Assembly: GCF_023614235.1 (NCBI RefSeq)
Contig: NZ_CP094264.1
Location: 3,348,001 to 3,412,000, forward strand
Length of the DNA stretch: 64,000 nucleotides
Direction of reading: 5' to 3'
Origin: Streptomyces sp. MRC013
Lineage (GTDB): Bacteria > Actinomycetota > Actinomycetes > Streptomycetales > Streptomycetaceae
In this document: positions 1 to 9,413 of the stretch, piece after piece
How the letters are laid out: every line of letters starts with the position of its first letter
Numbering within the stretch: position 1 is the stretch's first letter
The notes under the pieces: generated by a model
What the model was told of the DNA's origin: nothing
The model's database searches: none
What the model saw: the letters and a program-made list of their open reading frames with translations, nothing else
Program-made: the position numbers and the translations under genes

Positions 1-1
1 C

Positions 2-880
2 GACGCCGAACTGGAGGCGAACCTCACCCGCTACCTGGGCGAGGCGCTCCGCCAGGGCACCACGACCTTCGAGACGAAGTCCGGCTACGGCCTGACCGTC
101 GAGGACGAGGCGCGGGCGCTGCGCATCGCGGCCCGCCACACCGACGAGGTCACCTACCTCGGTGCGCACGTCGTCCCCCGGGACCACGCCGACGACCCGG
201 CCCGGTACGTGGCCCTGGTCACCGGGGAGATGCTCGACGCGTGCGCGCCGCACGCCCGCTGGATCGACGTGTTCTGCGAGAAGGGCGCCTTCGACGGCGA
301 CCAGGCCCGCGCGATCCTCACCGCGGGCAGGGCCCGCGGCCTGCACCCGCGCGTCCACGCCAACCAGCTTTCGTACGGGCCCGGCGTGCAACTGGCGGTG
401 GAGCTGGACGCGGCGAGCGCCGACCACTGCACCCACCTGACGGACGAGGACGTGGACGCCCTCGCCAACGGCTCGACCGTCGCGACGCTGCTGCCCGGCG
501 CCGAGTTCTCCACCCGCGCGCAGTGGCCCGACGCGCGCCGCCTGCTGGACGCGGGCGTGACGGTGGCGCTGTCCACGGACTGCAACCCCGGCTCGTCGTT
601 CACCTCGTCGATGCCGTTCTGCATCGCCCTGGCGGTACGGGACATGGGCATGACGCCCGACGAGGCGGTGTGGTCCGCCACGGCGGGCGGCGCGGCGGCC
701 CTCCGCCGCGGCGACATCGGCCGCCTCACCCCCGGCGCCCGCGCCGACCTGGCGGTCCTGGACGCCCCGTCCCACGTCCACCTGGCCTACCGCCCCGGCG
801 TCCCGCTGGTCACCCGGGTCTGGCGCGCCGGCGTCCGGGTCGCCGGCCGAGCGGCGGCCGGACCGGCGGTGCCCGAGTGA
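2..880 (+). CDS. hutI: Imidazolonepropionase HutI (5' end outside window)
   Basis: C-terminal 292 residues of imidazolonepropionase, the amidohydrolase that opens imidazolone-5-propionate to N-formimino-L-glutamate in histidine degradation. The frame is open from base 2, so the start lies upstream. Visible are a substrate-loop region with TKSGYGL, the metal-ligand histidine context LGAHVVP, the conserved HANQ motif and the late aspartate in STDCNPG, all typical of HutI. The family is about 400 residues, so roughly a quarter is missing. The end reads into ordinary cytosolic C-terminal sequence without a signal peptide. The downstream DUF4287 gene begins 89 bp later. Identity is secure; the missing part is only due to the window edge. 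Confidence 0.95.
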   Translation, partial: DAELEANLTRYLGEALRQGTTTFETKSGYGLTVEDEARALRIAARHTDEVTYLGAHVVPRDHADDPARYVALVTGEMLDACAPHARWIDVFCEKGAFDGDQARAILTAGRARGLHPRVHANQLSYGPGVQLAVELDAASADHCTHLTDEDVDALANGSTVATLLPGAEFSTRAQWPDARRLLDAGVTVALSTDCNPGSSFTSSMPFCIALAVRDMGMTPDEAVWSATAGGAAALRRGDIGRLTPGARADLAVLDAPSHVHLAYRPGVPLVTRVWRAGVRVAGRAAAGPAVPE

Positions 881-969
881 CACACGCCACACGCCGCCCC
901 CGACGAGTCCGGGGGCGGCGCCCGGTCCACCCCCACGGCAGCGCACACGGCAGCGGGAGAGGACCGGAG

Positions 970-1182
970 ATGACGCAGCAGGCACGGCCGAAGGGCCCCG
1001 CGAGCTACTTCCCGTCGATAGAGAAGAGGTACGGACGGCCCGTCGCGGAGTGGAGGGACCTGATCCGCTCCTCCCCGCTGACCCGGCACGGGGAGCTCGT
1101 CGCCTGGCTCAAGGACGCGCACGGCCTCGGCCACGGCCATGCGAACGCCCTGGTCGCCCACACCCTCGCCGAGCGGGCCTGA
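970..1182 (+). CDS. Small DUF4287 protein
   Basis: A 70-residue cytosolic protein that matches the DUF4287 family as I know it: a hydrophilic N-terminus, then SYFPSIEKRYGRP, then WLKDAHGLGHGHANALVAH. The start ATG is preceded by GGGAGAGGACCGGAG, a usable ribosome binding site. No catalytic residues can be assigned and the family has no established function. It follows hutI in the same direction with an 89 bp gap, so co-transcription is possible but not shown. Confidence 0.85.
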   Translation: MTQQARPKGPASYFPSIEKRYGRPVAEWRDLIRSSPLTRHGELVAWLKDAHGLGHGHANALVAHTLAERA

Positions 1183-1215
1183 GCCGCCGGCCCGCCGGGG
1201 GAGGGAGAGCCGGGC

Positions 1216-2064
1216 TCAGCCGGCGGCCAGGGCCGTCCGGACGAGGTGCAGGCGCAGGACGCACGGGACGCGCCCGTCCGGGCCGGCGAGCGGGGCGACC
1301 TCCGCGAGGAACGCCCCGCGCAGCGCCGCCGTGTCCGGCCCGGACAGCGGCGCCAGGTCGTACAGGCCCGAGACGGCCCCCCACACCTCCTCCGCGGTCC
1401 CGTCGAGCCGCAGCGGCACGGTCTCCCGGACGACGGGCCCGAAGCCGGCGGCCCGCAGCAGCCCGTCGAGGCCCTCGCGGGTACGGGTCCGGGGGTCGCC
1501 CAGCCTCGGGACGCGCCGCCCGGCGGGCAGGGCCTCCACGGCGGCCCGCAGCAGCGGCTGGAACCGTCCGTACGCGTCGTCGCCGCCGGGGACGGCCCCG
1601 CCGCCCACCACGCACGCGAGGACGCCGCCCGGCGCGAGGACGCGCGCCACCTCGGCGGCGACCCGCTCCACGTCGTCCACCAGCATCAGCACCAGGTGCG
1701 ACACGCAGGCGTCGAAGACCCCGTCCGCGAACGGCAGCCGCTGCCCCCGCCCCTGCACCAGCGCCGCCCCGGCGGGCACCCCGGCCCGCCCGCGCGCCGC
1801 GGCCAGCGCCTCGGCCGACAGGTCCACCCCGGCCAGCACCCGCCCGGCGGGGGCGCCCGCCTCCCGCGCGAGCAGCTCCAGCAGCACCCCGTCGCCGCAC
1901 CCCAGGTCGAGCACCGCGCCCGCCCCGCGGACCAGGTCGCCCAGCATCGCGTAGCTGGACCGCCCGTCGGGCCCGGCGCCCCGCACCAGTGCCTCCCCGG
2001 TGACGCCGGGCCGCTCGGCGTGGAACCGCCGCAGGAACGCCTCTTGCCGCGTGATCGTCGTCAT
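1216..2064 (-). CDS. SAM-dependent class I methyltransferase
   Basis: A 282-residue Rossmann-type methyltransferase. Motif I is VLDLGCGDGVLLELL at about residues 50-65, followed by an acidic motif II (AGVDLSAEALAAARGR) and the post-I segment GVFDACVSHLVLMLVDD, as in the UbiE/COQ5-like Methyltransf_11 group. Two in-frame ATG codons exist (2073 and 2064). I prefer 2064, which gives MTTITRQEAFLRRFHAERPG, a common beginning in such proteins. The substrate cannot be predicted. The gene faces the DUF4287 gene tail to tail and follows the sigma factor gene on the same strand, but a strong hairpin at 2136-2180 separates the two, so it is probably transcribed on its own. Confidence 0.85.
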   Translation of the reverse strand: MTTITRQEAFLRRFHAERPGVTGEALVRGAGPDGRSSYAMLGDLVRGAGAVLDLGCGDGVLLELLAREAGAPAGRVLAGVDLSAEALAAARGRAGVPAGAALVQGRGQRLPFADGVFDACVSHLVLMLVDDVERVAAEVARVLAPGGVLACVVGGGAVPGGDDAYGRFQPLLRAAVEALPAGRRVPRLGDPRTRTREGLDGLLRAAGFGPVVRETVPLRLDGTAEEVWGAVSGLYDLAPLSGPDTAALRGAFLAEVAPLAGPDGRVPCVLRLHLVRTALAAG

Positions 2065-2135
2065 GGCCCCCACCCAACCAGGGGCCGCACCGCCGGGGCG
2101 GCCCGCGGGGGCCGGATCCCGCCACGCACGGGAAA

Positions 2136-2180
2136 CGCCCGCGGGCCCGCTCCCGGGAGGGGGGAGCGGGCCCGCGGGCG
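2136..2180 (-). terminator. Terminator hairpin after the sigma factor gene
   Basis: A perfect 19-bp inverted repeat (arms 2136-2154 and 2162-2180) with a 7-nt loop, all GC-rich, directly behind the stop codon of the sigma factor gene (2191). There is no U tract, which is normal for Streptomyces terminators. Confidence 0.75.
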
Positions 2181-2190
2181 GACGGGCGGG

Positions 2191-3072
2191 TCACTCCTCC
2201 AGGGTCAGGCCCTCGCGGAGCTTCGCCAGCGTGCGCGAGAGCAGCCGGGAGACGTGCATCTGGGAGATGTCCAGCTCCTCGCCGATCTGCGACTGGGTGA
2301 GCCCGGCGACGAACCGCAGCGAGAGGATCTCGCGGTCCCTGGGCGACAGCGACGCGATCAGCGGCTTCAGGGACTCGACGTACTCGACGCCCTCCAGTCC
2401 GTGGTCCTCGTAGCCGATGCGGTCGGCCAGGGCGCCCTCGGAGTCGTCCTCCTCCGGCTGGGCGTCCAGGGAACTGGCGGTGTAGGCGTTGCTCGCCGCC
2501 ATGCCCTCGGCGACCTCGTCCCTGCTGATGCCGAGCCGCTCGGCGAGCTCTCCGACGGTCGGCGAGCGGTCCAGCTCCTGGGCCAGCTCGTCGCCGGCCC
2601 TCGCCAGGTCCAGCCGCAGCTCCTGGAGACGCCGCGGGACCCGCACCGACCAGGACGTGTCGCGGAAGAACCGCTTGATCTCGCCGATGATCGTCGGCAT
2701 GGCGAAGGTGGGGAACTCGACCTCGCGGCTCAGCTCGAAGCGGTCGATCGCCTTGATCAGGCCGATCGTGCCCACCTGGACGATGTCCTCCATCGGCTCG
2801 CTGCGCGTCCGGAACCGGGAGGCGGCGAACTTCACCAGGGCGAGGTTCAGCTCGACCAGCGTGTTGCGGACGTACGCGTGCTCGGGGGTGCCCTCGTCGA
2901 GGGTCTCGAGCCGGGCGAAGAGCGTCTTGGAGAGCGCTCGCGCGTCGAGGGGCCCGACCTCGTCGTACGGGGGGATGGGGGGGAGGTCCGGGAGGCCGGA
3001 CGGGTGGATCCCGCGGGGGGATGTTGCCGACGCCGCGTTCTGGGTACGCGTCTCGTCGAGCCGGGGTGACAT
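2191..3072 (-). CDS. SigB/SigF-family RNA polymerase sigma factor
   Basis: A 293-residue alternative sigma factor of the SigB/SigF/SigG type. Region 2 contains NLALVKFAASRFRTRSEP followed by the core-binding segment DIVQVGTIGLIKAIDRFE and the -10 recognition segment FPTFAMPTIIGEIKRFFRD. Region 3 has PRRLQELRLDL and TVGELAERLGIS. Region 4.2 has a helix-turn-helix in LTQSQIGEELDISQMHVSRL. An N-terminal tail of about 30 residues is disordered. The STAS and HATPase genes that diverge from it make a partner-switching module, so its activity is likely held by the kinase and released by the STAS protein. Location beside hutI suggests the locus known as sigI in S. coelicolor, but I do not assign the symbol. 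Confidence 0.93.
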   Translation of the reverse strand: MSPRLDETRTQNAASATSPRGIHPSGLPDLPPIPPYDEVGPLDARALSKTLFARLETLDEGTPEHAYVRNTLVELNLALVKFAASRFRTRSEPMEDIVQVGTIGLIKAIDRFELSREVEFPTFAMPTIIGEIKRFFRDTSWSVRVPRRLQELRLDLARAGDELAQELDRSPTVGELAERLGISRDEVAEGMAASNAYTASSLDAQPEEDDSEGALADRIGYEDHGLEGVEYVESLKPLIASLSPRDREILSLRFVAGLTQSQIGEELDISQMHVSRLLSRTLAKLREGLTLEE

Positions 3073-3235
3073 GGGTGTCCTCCATCGTTCTCGGCATGCG
3101 GCCGCCGATTGCCGTCTGTCGTCTCTGCGGTGTGCGGCGCCTCCGAAGCCGGCCGTGTAGGGGTTGCCTTACTAGCCCTACCCGCTCCCCGCGTGCCGGT
3201 GCAAGTGGCGGGAGCGAATGTCATTTATCCTTCAT

Positions 3236-3241
3236 ATACCC
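3236..3241 (-). promoter_or_regulatory. Candidate SigB-type -10 element upstream of the sigma factor gene
   Basis: The minus strand reads GGGTAT here, about 165 bp upstream of the sigma factor start. GGGTAT/C is the -10 element of Streptomyces SigB-family promoters, whose consensus is GNNTN, 14-16 nt, GGGTAY. I could not find a convincing -35 half at the right distance, so autoregulation is only a suggestion. Confidence 0.3.
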
Positions 3242-3324
3242 TTTGCGGTGACCTTGGACTACCAGCGAAGACGAATTCGGCGTAGGGTTCTCCCGACCCA
3301 ACGGCATCGGCGAAGAGGGGCGGA

Positions 3325-3693
3325 ATGGGCCGCGAGACGGTCGGCAGCGCGAATCAGGGCCGGCTTCGTGTAGGGGTCCGGACGGAAGGTTCGAGTGAGA
3401 TCCTGACGCCGGTGGGTGAGCTCGATCACCACACTGCGGAGCTGCTGCGCGAGCCTTTGGAGGCGGCGATCACCCAGGGCTGCGCGCGCCTGGTGGTCGA
3501 CTGCTCGGAGTTGGAGTTCTGCGACTCGACGGGGCTGAACGTGCTCCTCGGCGCGCGGCTGAAGGCCGAGGCCGCCGGCGGCGCGGTCCACCTGGTCGCG
3601 ATGCGGCCCGCCGTGGCCCGGGTGTTCGAGATCACGGGGGCCTCCGTGGTCTTCGAGGTCCACGACTCCCTGGAAGCGGCGCTGACCCAGTAG
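3325..3693 (+). CDS. STAS-domain anti-sigma factor antagonist
   Basis: A 122-residue single STAS domain protein of the RsbV/SpoIIAA/BldG type. The motif CDSTGLNVLLGARLKAE contains the serine that the partner kinase phosphorylates, and LVVDCSELEFCDSTG is the classic strand-loop context. In its unphosphorylated form such a protein captures the anti-sigma kinase and frees the sigma factor. Start ATG 3325 follows a purine-rich site (AGAGGGGCGG). It lies between the divergent sigma gene and the HATPase gene, the expected partner set. Confidence 0.92.
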   Translation: MGRETVGSANQGRLRVGVRTEGSSEILTPVGELDHHTAELLREPLEAAITQGCARLVVDCSELEFCDSTGLNVLLGARLKAEAAGGAVHLVAMRPAVARVFEITGASVVFEVHDSLEAALTQ

Positions 3694-3869
3694 AGCGGCG
3701 TACGGGCGCCATGGGCCGGACACGGTCGATCTGATGGGTGTCGTCCGGAAAGGGACGGGCAGAAGAAGCCAGAAGTCCCCGCGGTGGGCTGCGTGGGGGC
3801 ACCACTCCTTGTAAACGATGTCGACGTCGACGCAATGACGACCTGGTGAATCGGTGAGGTGACGCGCTG

Positions 3870-4394
3870 ATGGGTGCCGCCCAGCAGCAACCGCCGAGCG
3901 GCCTCGGCCCCGAGCCGGACCGCCCTGGCACCCCCTCCGTACAGCGCGTGGCCCCTGACGGCGCGTCCGAAGGGCGGCGGTCGCACCACGAGACGCGCCG
4001 TCTCCCGCTGGACGGCGCGAGCGGCATCGTCCCGCTCGCCCGCGACTTCACCCGCCAGGCGCTCTACGACTGGGGCTGGCTCCCCGCCGCCACCGCCGAC
4101 CGCCGTGCCGCCGCCGAGGACGTCCTGCTGGTCGTCTCCGAACTCGTCACCAACGCCTGCCTCCACGCCGACGGCCCCGAGGAACTGCGGGTCTCCCTGC
4201 AGGCGAAGGTGCTGCGCCTGGAGGTCGAGGACCGCAGCGCCGGAGAGCCCGCTCCGCGCACCCCCCACCGCGCGGGCCGGCCCGGCGGGCACGGCATGTT
4301 CATCGTGCAGCGCCTCTGCCTCGACTGGGGGGTCGTGAAGGCCCCCACGGGGCCGGGGAAGACCGTCTGGGCGGAGCTGGCCGCGCCGGCGTGA
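3870..4394 (+). CDS. RsbW-like anti-sigma factor / serine kinase (HATPase_c)
   Basis: A 174-residue GHKL-fold ATPase. The N box is VVSELVTNACLHADGP, the G1 region VEDRSAGEP and the G2 region GRPGGHGMFIVQRL, the compact arrangement of RsbW/SpoIIAB and of the many Streptomyces RsbW-like regulators. About 50 hydrophilic residues precede the domain. Expected roles are to bind and inhibit the sigma factor encoded at 2191-3072 and to phosphorylate the STAS protein 177 bp upstream. There is no second domain, so regulation comes only from partner switching. The pairing is inferred from adjacency; Streptomyces genomes carry dozens of such kinases and cross-talk is possible. Confidence 0.88.
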   Translation: MGAAQQQPPSGLGPEPDRPGTPSVQRVAPDGASEGRRSHHETRRLPLDGASGIVPLARDFTRQALYDWGWLPAATADRRAAAEDVLLVVSELVTNACLHADGPEELRVSLQAKVLRLEVEDRSAGEPAPRTPHRAGRPGGHGMFIVQRLCLDWGVVKAPTGPGKTVWAELAAPA

Positions 4395-4504
4395 GCGGCC
4401 CGCCCGTGTGCGGCGGGCCGCCGGAGGCCCGCCGACGGCCGCTCCCCGCGGCGGTCCCCCGCGGGAGGCCCCGCGCGGGCCGCCGGAGCGCGGACCCGCC
4501 CCGC

Positions 4505-4695
4505 CCTCCGAGGGTGCAGGCACCCCGGGCCTTCCGAGGGGGTGCGCGTCTCCGCTTCCCGAAGGCGTGGGCGCCCGGTTCCCCCGGGGGCGCGCCCCGG
4601 CGCCCCGAGGGCGTGTACACCCCGGTCCTGCGGAAGCGCGCCCCCTGCCTCCCGGAGGCGTACCGGCCCCGGCCCTCCGGAGGCGTACGCGCCGA
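4505..4695. repeat. Degenerate 24-bp tandem repeat array, about eight units
   Basis: In the gene-free stretch 4395-4912 a unit of about 24 bp recurs roughly eight times, beginning near 4506, 4530, 4555, 4579, 4602, 4626, 4648 and 4674. Each unit starts with a small palindrome (for example CTTCCCGAAGG, CCTCCCGGAGG, CCTCCGGAGG) followed by CGTRCGCGCC-like sequence. Read on the plus strand it can encode an eight-residue LPEGVGA-type repeat, but there is no ribosome binding site or clear gene start, so I treat it as a non-coding repeat. Confidence 0.6.
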
Positions 4696-4844
4696 CGGCG
4701 GCGAAGCCCGGCGCCCGCCCGCGGGGCGCCGAGGAGCTGCGGCGGCGCGACCGCGCCCTCGCGGCGGGGGCGTCCCTCTCCGGCCCCGGCCGCCCCGCCG
4801 CAGGCCACGCCCTCCGCCCCGGGGCCGCGGAAGGACCGTGTGGA

Positions 4845-4890
4845 ACGGCGAACGGGCCGGTACGAGGGTTCGTACCGGCCCGTTCGCCGT
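4845..4890. terminator. Perfect 21-bp inverted repeat after the peptide transporter gene
   Basis: Arms 4845-4865 and 4870-4890 are exact reverse complements around a GGGT loop, 23 bp behind the stop codon of the POT transporter (4913). The position between convergent transcription units suggests a bidirectional terminator. Confidence 0.8.
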
Positions 4891-4912
4891 AGGGGGCGCT
4901 CCGGGGAGCGGA

Positions 4913-6415
4913 TTACTTCACGTCGCCCATCAGCTTGGTGATCTTCTTCGACGCGATCATGAACGTGACGCCCGCGGCGGCGGCGATGACCGCCCACATC
5001 GTGTAGTACACGGCGTCGCCCAGCACGCCGTTGAGCTTGGTCACCCAGCCGTTCAGGGCGTTGCCCGTCGCGGTGGCCAGGAACCACAGGCCCATGATCT
5101 GGCCGATGAACAGCTTCGGCGCCAGCTTCGTCGACAGGGACAGGCCCACCGGGGAGAGGCACATCTCGCCGAGGGTCTGGACCAGGTAGACGCTCAGCAG
5201 CCAGAAGACCGTGACCTTGCCGGTCTCGCTGGCCGCCGCGGCGGCGCCGGCCAGGCCCATGATCGCGAAGGAGCCGCCGATGAGCAGCATCGCCAGCGCG
5301 AACTTCATCGGGGTGCCGGGCTCGCGGTTGCGCTGGGCGAGCCGCACCCACACCGTGGCGAAGATCGGGGCCAGGACGATGACCATGGTCGGGTTGACGG
5401 ACTGGTACCAGGAGGCCGGGAACTCCCAGCCGCCGATGACGCGGTCCGTCTTGCTGTCGGCGAAGAGCGTCAGCAGCGAACCGGACTGGTCGTAGATGAC
5501 CCAGAACAGCACGGCCGTGGCGAAGAACCACACGAACGCCTTGATCTTCGGGCGGTCGTCGCTCCCCAGCGCCGGGTTCCGGAAGATCGCCAGGAAGTAG
5601 ACGATCGGCACGACGATGCCCGCGATCGCCAGGACGTTGACGATGTGCTCGATGTCGAACGTGCCGAGCAGGACGTCGGCGAGCAGCGCGGCGACGGCGA
5701 CGGCCGTCCACAGGCCGGCCTTGCGCAGCACGGAGCGCTTCTCCTCCGGCGTGGCCGGGGTGGCGGGCTGCTTGCCGACCTCGCCGAGGTACTTGCCGCC
5801 CAGCACGTACTGGACGACGGCCAGCGTCATGCCGACACCGGCGACGCCGAAGCCCAGGTGCCAGTTGACGTTCTCGCCGAGGTAGCCGACGACCAGCGGC
5901 GCGATCATCGCGCCGACATTGATCGACATGTAGAAGAGCGTGAAGCCGGCGTCGCGGCGGGCGCCGGGCTGGCCCTCGTAGAGGCCGCCGACCATCGCGG
6001 AGATGTTCGGCTTGAGCAGGCCGGTGCCGATCGCGATCAGGCCCAGGCCCAGGAAGAAGGCCACGTCGCCGGGGACGGCCAGCGTGTAGTGGCCCAGGGC
6101 GATGATCACGCCGCCGACGAGGACGGCCTTGCGGGCGCCCCACAGGCGGTCGGCGACCCAGCCGCCGGGCATGGCCGCCATGTAGACGACCGCGTTGTAG
6201 ACGCCGTAGATGGAGGCGGCGAGCGCCTCGCGGCCCTCCAGCGGCCCGTCGAGGACGCCGTGCACCAGGTACAGCACGAGAATGGCGCGCATTCCGTACC
6301 AGGAGAAGCGCTCCCACAACTCCGTCATGAAGAGCGTGGCCATACCGCGGGGGTGGCCGAAGAAGGTCTTCCCGGCGGGTTCGCTCGCCGGGTCCTTCGT
6401 CAGGCTGGACGCCAT
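4913..6415 (-). CDS. POT/PTR2-family proton-coupled oligopeptide transporter
   Basis: A 500-residue integral membrane protein of the proton-dependent oligopeptide transporter family (DtpT type), importing di- and tripeptides. It starts with a short cytoplasmic tail, then FGHPRGMATLFMTELWERFS, whose ELWERFS segment holds the conserved ExxER proton-coupling motif in TM1. The family signature FTLFYMSINVGAMIAPLVVG follows in the middle of the N-half, and about 12-14 hydrophobic segments are visible. A 39-residue upstream extension is open to 6532, but ATG 6415 is preceded by AAGGATCGACC, a good ribosome binding site, and yields the usual family N-terminus. The gene stands alone and ends at a strong hairpin. 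Confidence 0.93.
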   Translation of the reverse strand: MASSLTKDPASEPAGKTFFGHPRGMATLFMTELWERFSWYGMRAILVLYLVHGVLDGPLEGREALAASIYGVYNAVVYMAAMPGGWVADRLWGARKAVLVGGVIIALGHYTLAVPGDVAFFLGLGLIAIGTGLLKPNISAMVGGLYEGQPGARRDAGFTLFYMSINVGAMIAPLVVGYLGENVNWHLGFGVAGVGMTLAVVQYVLGGKYLGEVGKQPATPATPEEKRSVLRKAGLWTAVAVAALLADVLLGTFDIEHIVNVLAIAGIVVPIVYFLAIFRNPALGSDDRPKIKAFVWFFATAVLFWVIYDQSGSLLTLFADSKTDRVIGGWEFPASWYQSVNPTMVIVLAPIFATVWVRLAQRNREPGTPMKFALAMLLIGGSFAIMGLAGAAAAASETGKVTVFWLLSVYLVQTLGEMCLSPVGLSLSTKLAPKLFIGQIMGLWFLATATGNALNGWVTKLNGVLGDAVYYTMWAVIAAAAGVTFMIASKKITKLMGDVK

Positions 6416-6580
6416 GGTCGATCCTTGTTCGTTCGGGACGCGCGCCGCCTCGTGGGCGACCCGCGCCCGCTCCGGGCGGCCGGCACCGGTACGGCGGGTG
6501 CCGCACCGGGATCCACGCCCCGCCGCGCGCATCGGACGTCGCGCCGCGAAGCCGGGCCAGGGGTCATTCGTTCACCGAGT

Positions 6581-6632
6581 GGTGACCGGGGTCTTCGGCG
6601 CGTCGGTGGACGCGCCGAAGACCCCGGTCACC
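6581..6632. repeat. Perfect 24-bp inverted repeat between divergent genes
   Basis: Left arm 6581-6604 and right arm 6609-6632 are exact reverse complements around a GGTG loop. It sits in the 411-bp gap between the divergent peptide transporter (start 6415) and the response regulator (start 6827), 166 bp before the former. A terminator is unexpected between divergent starts, so it may be a leader hairpin, an insulator or the trace of an element. The rest of the gap holds no supportable gene. Confidence 0.7.
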
Positions 6633-6826
6633 ACGTCGAGCGTCTGGCAACCCTACGCCACGACTCCGGGGGAGACGGAAGGGCTTGAGAGATGGATCAC
6701 AGGTTTGACCGGAACCGTACGCATACAATCAAAGGTCGTATTCAGGATGTGGACCGTCACCCCCGCCGTACGGCGGCCGCGGTCCGGCCCCCGCGCCCCG
6801 CGCGCCGCGCGGACTACCATCACTGC

Positions 6827-7504
<678 letters not shown>

Positions 7505-7516
7505 GGCGGACCCTCC

Positions 7517-8788
7517 GTGCGCCGCCGCCTGATCAACTCCACGCTCGCCGTGGTGCTGGTCGTCATCTCCGTCTTCGGGGTCTCCCTCGTCGTCGTCGAG
7601 ACCCGGACGATCACCAGCAGCGCCCAGGAGAGCGTCGACTCCGAGGCGCTGCGGCTCGCCAGCATCGTCGACAGCCGCCTGGTCGACGGCGAGCGCGTCG
7701 ACCCCGACATCCTCTCCGACCGCGGCGGCGCCGAGCGGTACGCCCGGATCGAGATTCCCGGCAGCCCCCGCATCGAGCTCGGCAGCCGCCCGGAGGGCGG
7801 CGTCATCCGCGGCACGGCCACGGGGGAGCACGGCGAGAAGGTCGTCGTCGAGGAGTCCCGCTCGTCCGTCGCCCGGGAGGTCGGCCGGACGATGCTGATC
7901 ATCGGCGCGGTCGCGCTGCTCGCCGTCGTGGCGGCCGTCCTCCTCGCCGTACGACAGGGCAACCGGCTCGCCTCCCCGCTCACCGACCTCGCCGAGACCG
8001 CCGAGCGGCTGGGTTCCGGCGACCCCCGGCCGCGCCACCGGCGCTACGGGGTGCCCGAGCTGGACCGGGTCGCGGACGTGCTGGACGCCTCGGCCGAGCG
8101 GATCGCGCGGATGCTCACCGCCGAGCGGCGGCTCGCCGCGGACGCCTCCCACCAGCTGCGCACCCCGTTGACCGCGCTGTCGATGCGGCTGGAGGAGATC
8201 GCCGTCACCGACGACCTGGACACGGCCCGCGAGGAGGCGACGATCGCGCTCGCGCAGGTCGAACGGCTCACCGACGTCGTCCAGCGGCTGCTCACCAACT
8301 CCCGCGACCCCCGCACGGGATCCGCGGTCGCCTTCGACCTCGACGAGGTCGTCAAGCAGCAGATCGAGGAGTGGCGGCCGGCCTACCGCAGCGCGGGCCG
8401 GGCGATCGTGCGGTCCGGGAAGACCGGCATGCGGGCCGTCGGCACGCCGGGCGCGGTCGCCCAGGTGCTGGCCGCCCTGATCGAGAACTCGCTGATGCAC
8501 GGCGGCGGCACGGTGGCCCTGCGCACCCGCGTCACCGGCAACCAGGCCGTCGTCGAGGTCACCGACGAGGGGCCGGGAGTCTCCGAGGACCTCGGTGCGC
8601 GGATCTTCGAGCGGGCCATCAGCGGCCGCAACTCCACCGGCATCGGCCTGGCCGTGGCCCGCGACCTCGCGGAGGCGGACGGCGGCCGGCTGGAGCTCGT
8701 CCAGCTGAAGCCCGCCGTGTTCGCGCTCTTCCTCAGCCGCGAGACCGTCCGCCGCGACGAATCCCCGGCGTCCCGCACGATCCGGTAG
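7517..8788 (+). CDS. Sensor histidine kinase, partner of the upstream regulator
   Basis: A 423-residue membrane kinase starting at GTG 7517, 12 bp after the response regulator stop. TM1 is about residues 8-28 and TM2 about 125-147, bracketing a roughly 95-residue extracytoplasmic sensor. A HAMP-like linker (LASPLTDLAETAERLGSGD) follows, then a HisKA segment with the phospho-accepting H212 in ADASHQLRTPLTALS, and a HATPase domain with N box LIENSLMHGGG, G1 VTDEGPGVSED and G2 STGIGLAVARDL. The architecture is that of an orthodox EnvZ-type kinase. It ends 13 bp before the convergent lipoprotein gene. Confidence 0.94.
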   Translation: MRRRLINSTLAVVLVVISVFGVSLVVVETRTITSSAQESVDSEALRLASIVDSRLVDGERVDPDILSDRGGAERYARIEIPGSPRIELGSRPEGGVIRGTATGEHGEKVVVEESRSSVAREVGRTMLIIGAVALLAVVAAVLLAVRQGNRLASPLTDLAETAERLGSGDPRPRHRRYGVPELDRVADVLDASAERIARMLTAERRLAADASHQLRTPLTALSMRLEEIAVTDDLDTAREEATIALAQVERLTDVVQRLLTNSRDPRTGSAVAFDLDEVVKQQIEEWRPAYRSAGRAIVRSGKTGMRAVGTPGAVAQVLAALIENSLMHGGGTVALRTRVTGNQAVVEVTDEGPGVSEDLGARIFERAISGRNSTGIGLAVARDLAEADGGRLELVQLKPAVFALFLSRETVRRDESPASRTIR

Positions 8789-8801
8789 ACGGCCGGACGG
8801 C

Positions 8802-9413
8802 CTATCGGCCACCGGCGCCCGCCGGTGCCCGGCCGGTCACCGGGACCACGGTGCCGCGGGGGCCGCAGCGGACGGTCCAGGGCGTCCGGACGGGGGTGAG
8901 GTCCTCGTGGACGCGGATGTCGACGCGGGTCGGTGGGCGGCCGCCGGGCACGCGGGCGTGGGCGGCGGTGCAGGTGATCTGGGTGATCGCGGTGACGTCG
9001 AGGTCGCCGCCGCCCACGGAGCCGGGGACGAGGACGTCGACGGCTCCGTCGGTGGCGGTGGCGGTGAGCCGCCCGTCCGCGGGCGACAGCCGACTGACCA
9101 GGCCGCGTTCGCGTTCGGCGGGGGTGGGGCCCTCCAGGAGCAGGTCGAGGGCCTGCTGGGGGTCGAGCCGCCGGTCCGTGGGGCGGCTGACCGCGCGCGG
9201 ACCGTACGGCCCGGCGAAGTAGAGCCGGACGGTGCGCTCCTCGCCGCCGGGCCGCTGCACGCCCGAGGCGGGGGCCCCGGCGCCGAGGGGGCCGGTGGGG
9301 GTGACGCCGCAGCCGGCGGCGGTCAGGGCGGTGAGCGCGGCGGCCAGGGCGGCGCGGGCGCGGAGCCCGCGCGGGCGGCCGGGGCGGTGGGGGAGGCTGG
9401 GGCGGCGGGTCAT
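8802..9413 (-). CDS. GerMN-domain lipoprotein
   Basis: A 203-residue exported lipoprotein. A basic N-terminus is followed by a hydrophobic stretch and the lipobox LTAAGC (cysteine near residue 35). The mature part contains a GerMN-type domain, with VRLYFAGPYG early and ALDLLLEGPTPAERERGLVS as the typical central motif. The gene overlaps the upstream kinase by 4 bp (ATGA at 9410-9413), so it is the third member of a regulator-kinase-lipoprotein operon. An extracytoplasmic lipoprotein in such an operon often tunes the kinase, as CseA and LpqB do for theirs. That role is inference here. Confidence 0.85.
   Translation of the reverse strand: MTRRPSLPHRPGRPRGLRARAALAAALTALTAAGCGVTPTGPLGAGAPASGVQRPGGEERTVRLYFAGPYGPRAVSRPTDRRLDPQQALDLLLEGPTPAERERGLVSRLSPADGRLTATATDGAVDVLVPGSVGGGDLDVTAITQITCTAAHARVPGGRPPTRVDIRVHEDLTPVRTPWTVRCGPRGTVVPVTGRAPAGAGGR

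Noticed and set aside
1246-3097. Very long open frames on both strands over the methyltransferase and sigma factor genes
   Set aside because: They are shadows caused by high GC; composition is uniform Arg/Pro/Gly and the real genes have clear domains.
4505-4695. CRISPR array
   Set aside because: The 24-bp units are contiguous and degenerate without spacers, and no cas gene is near.
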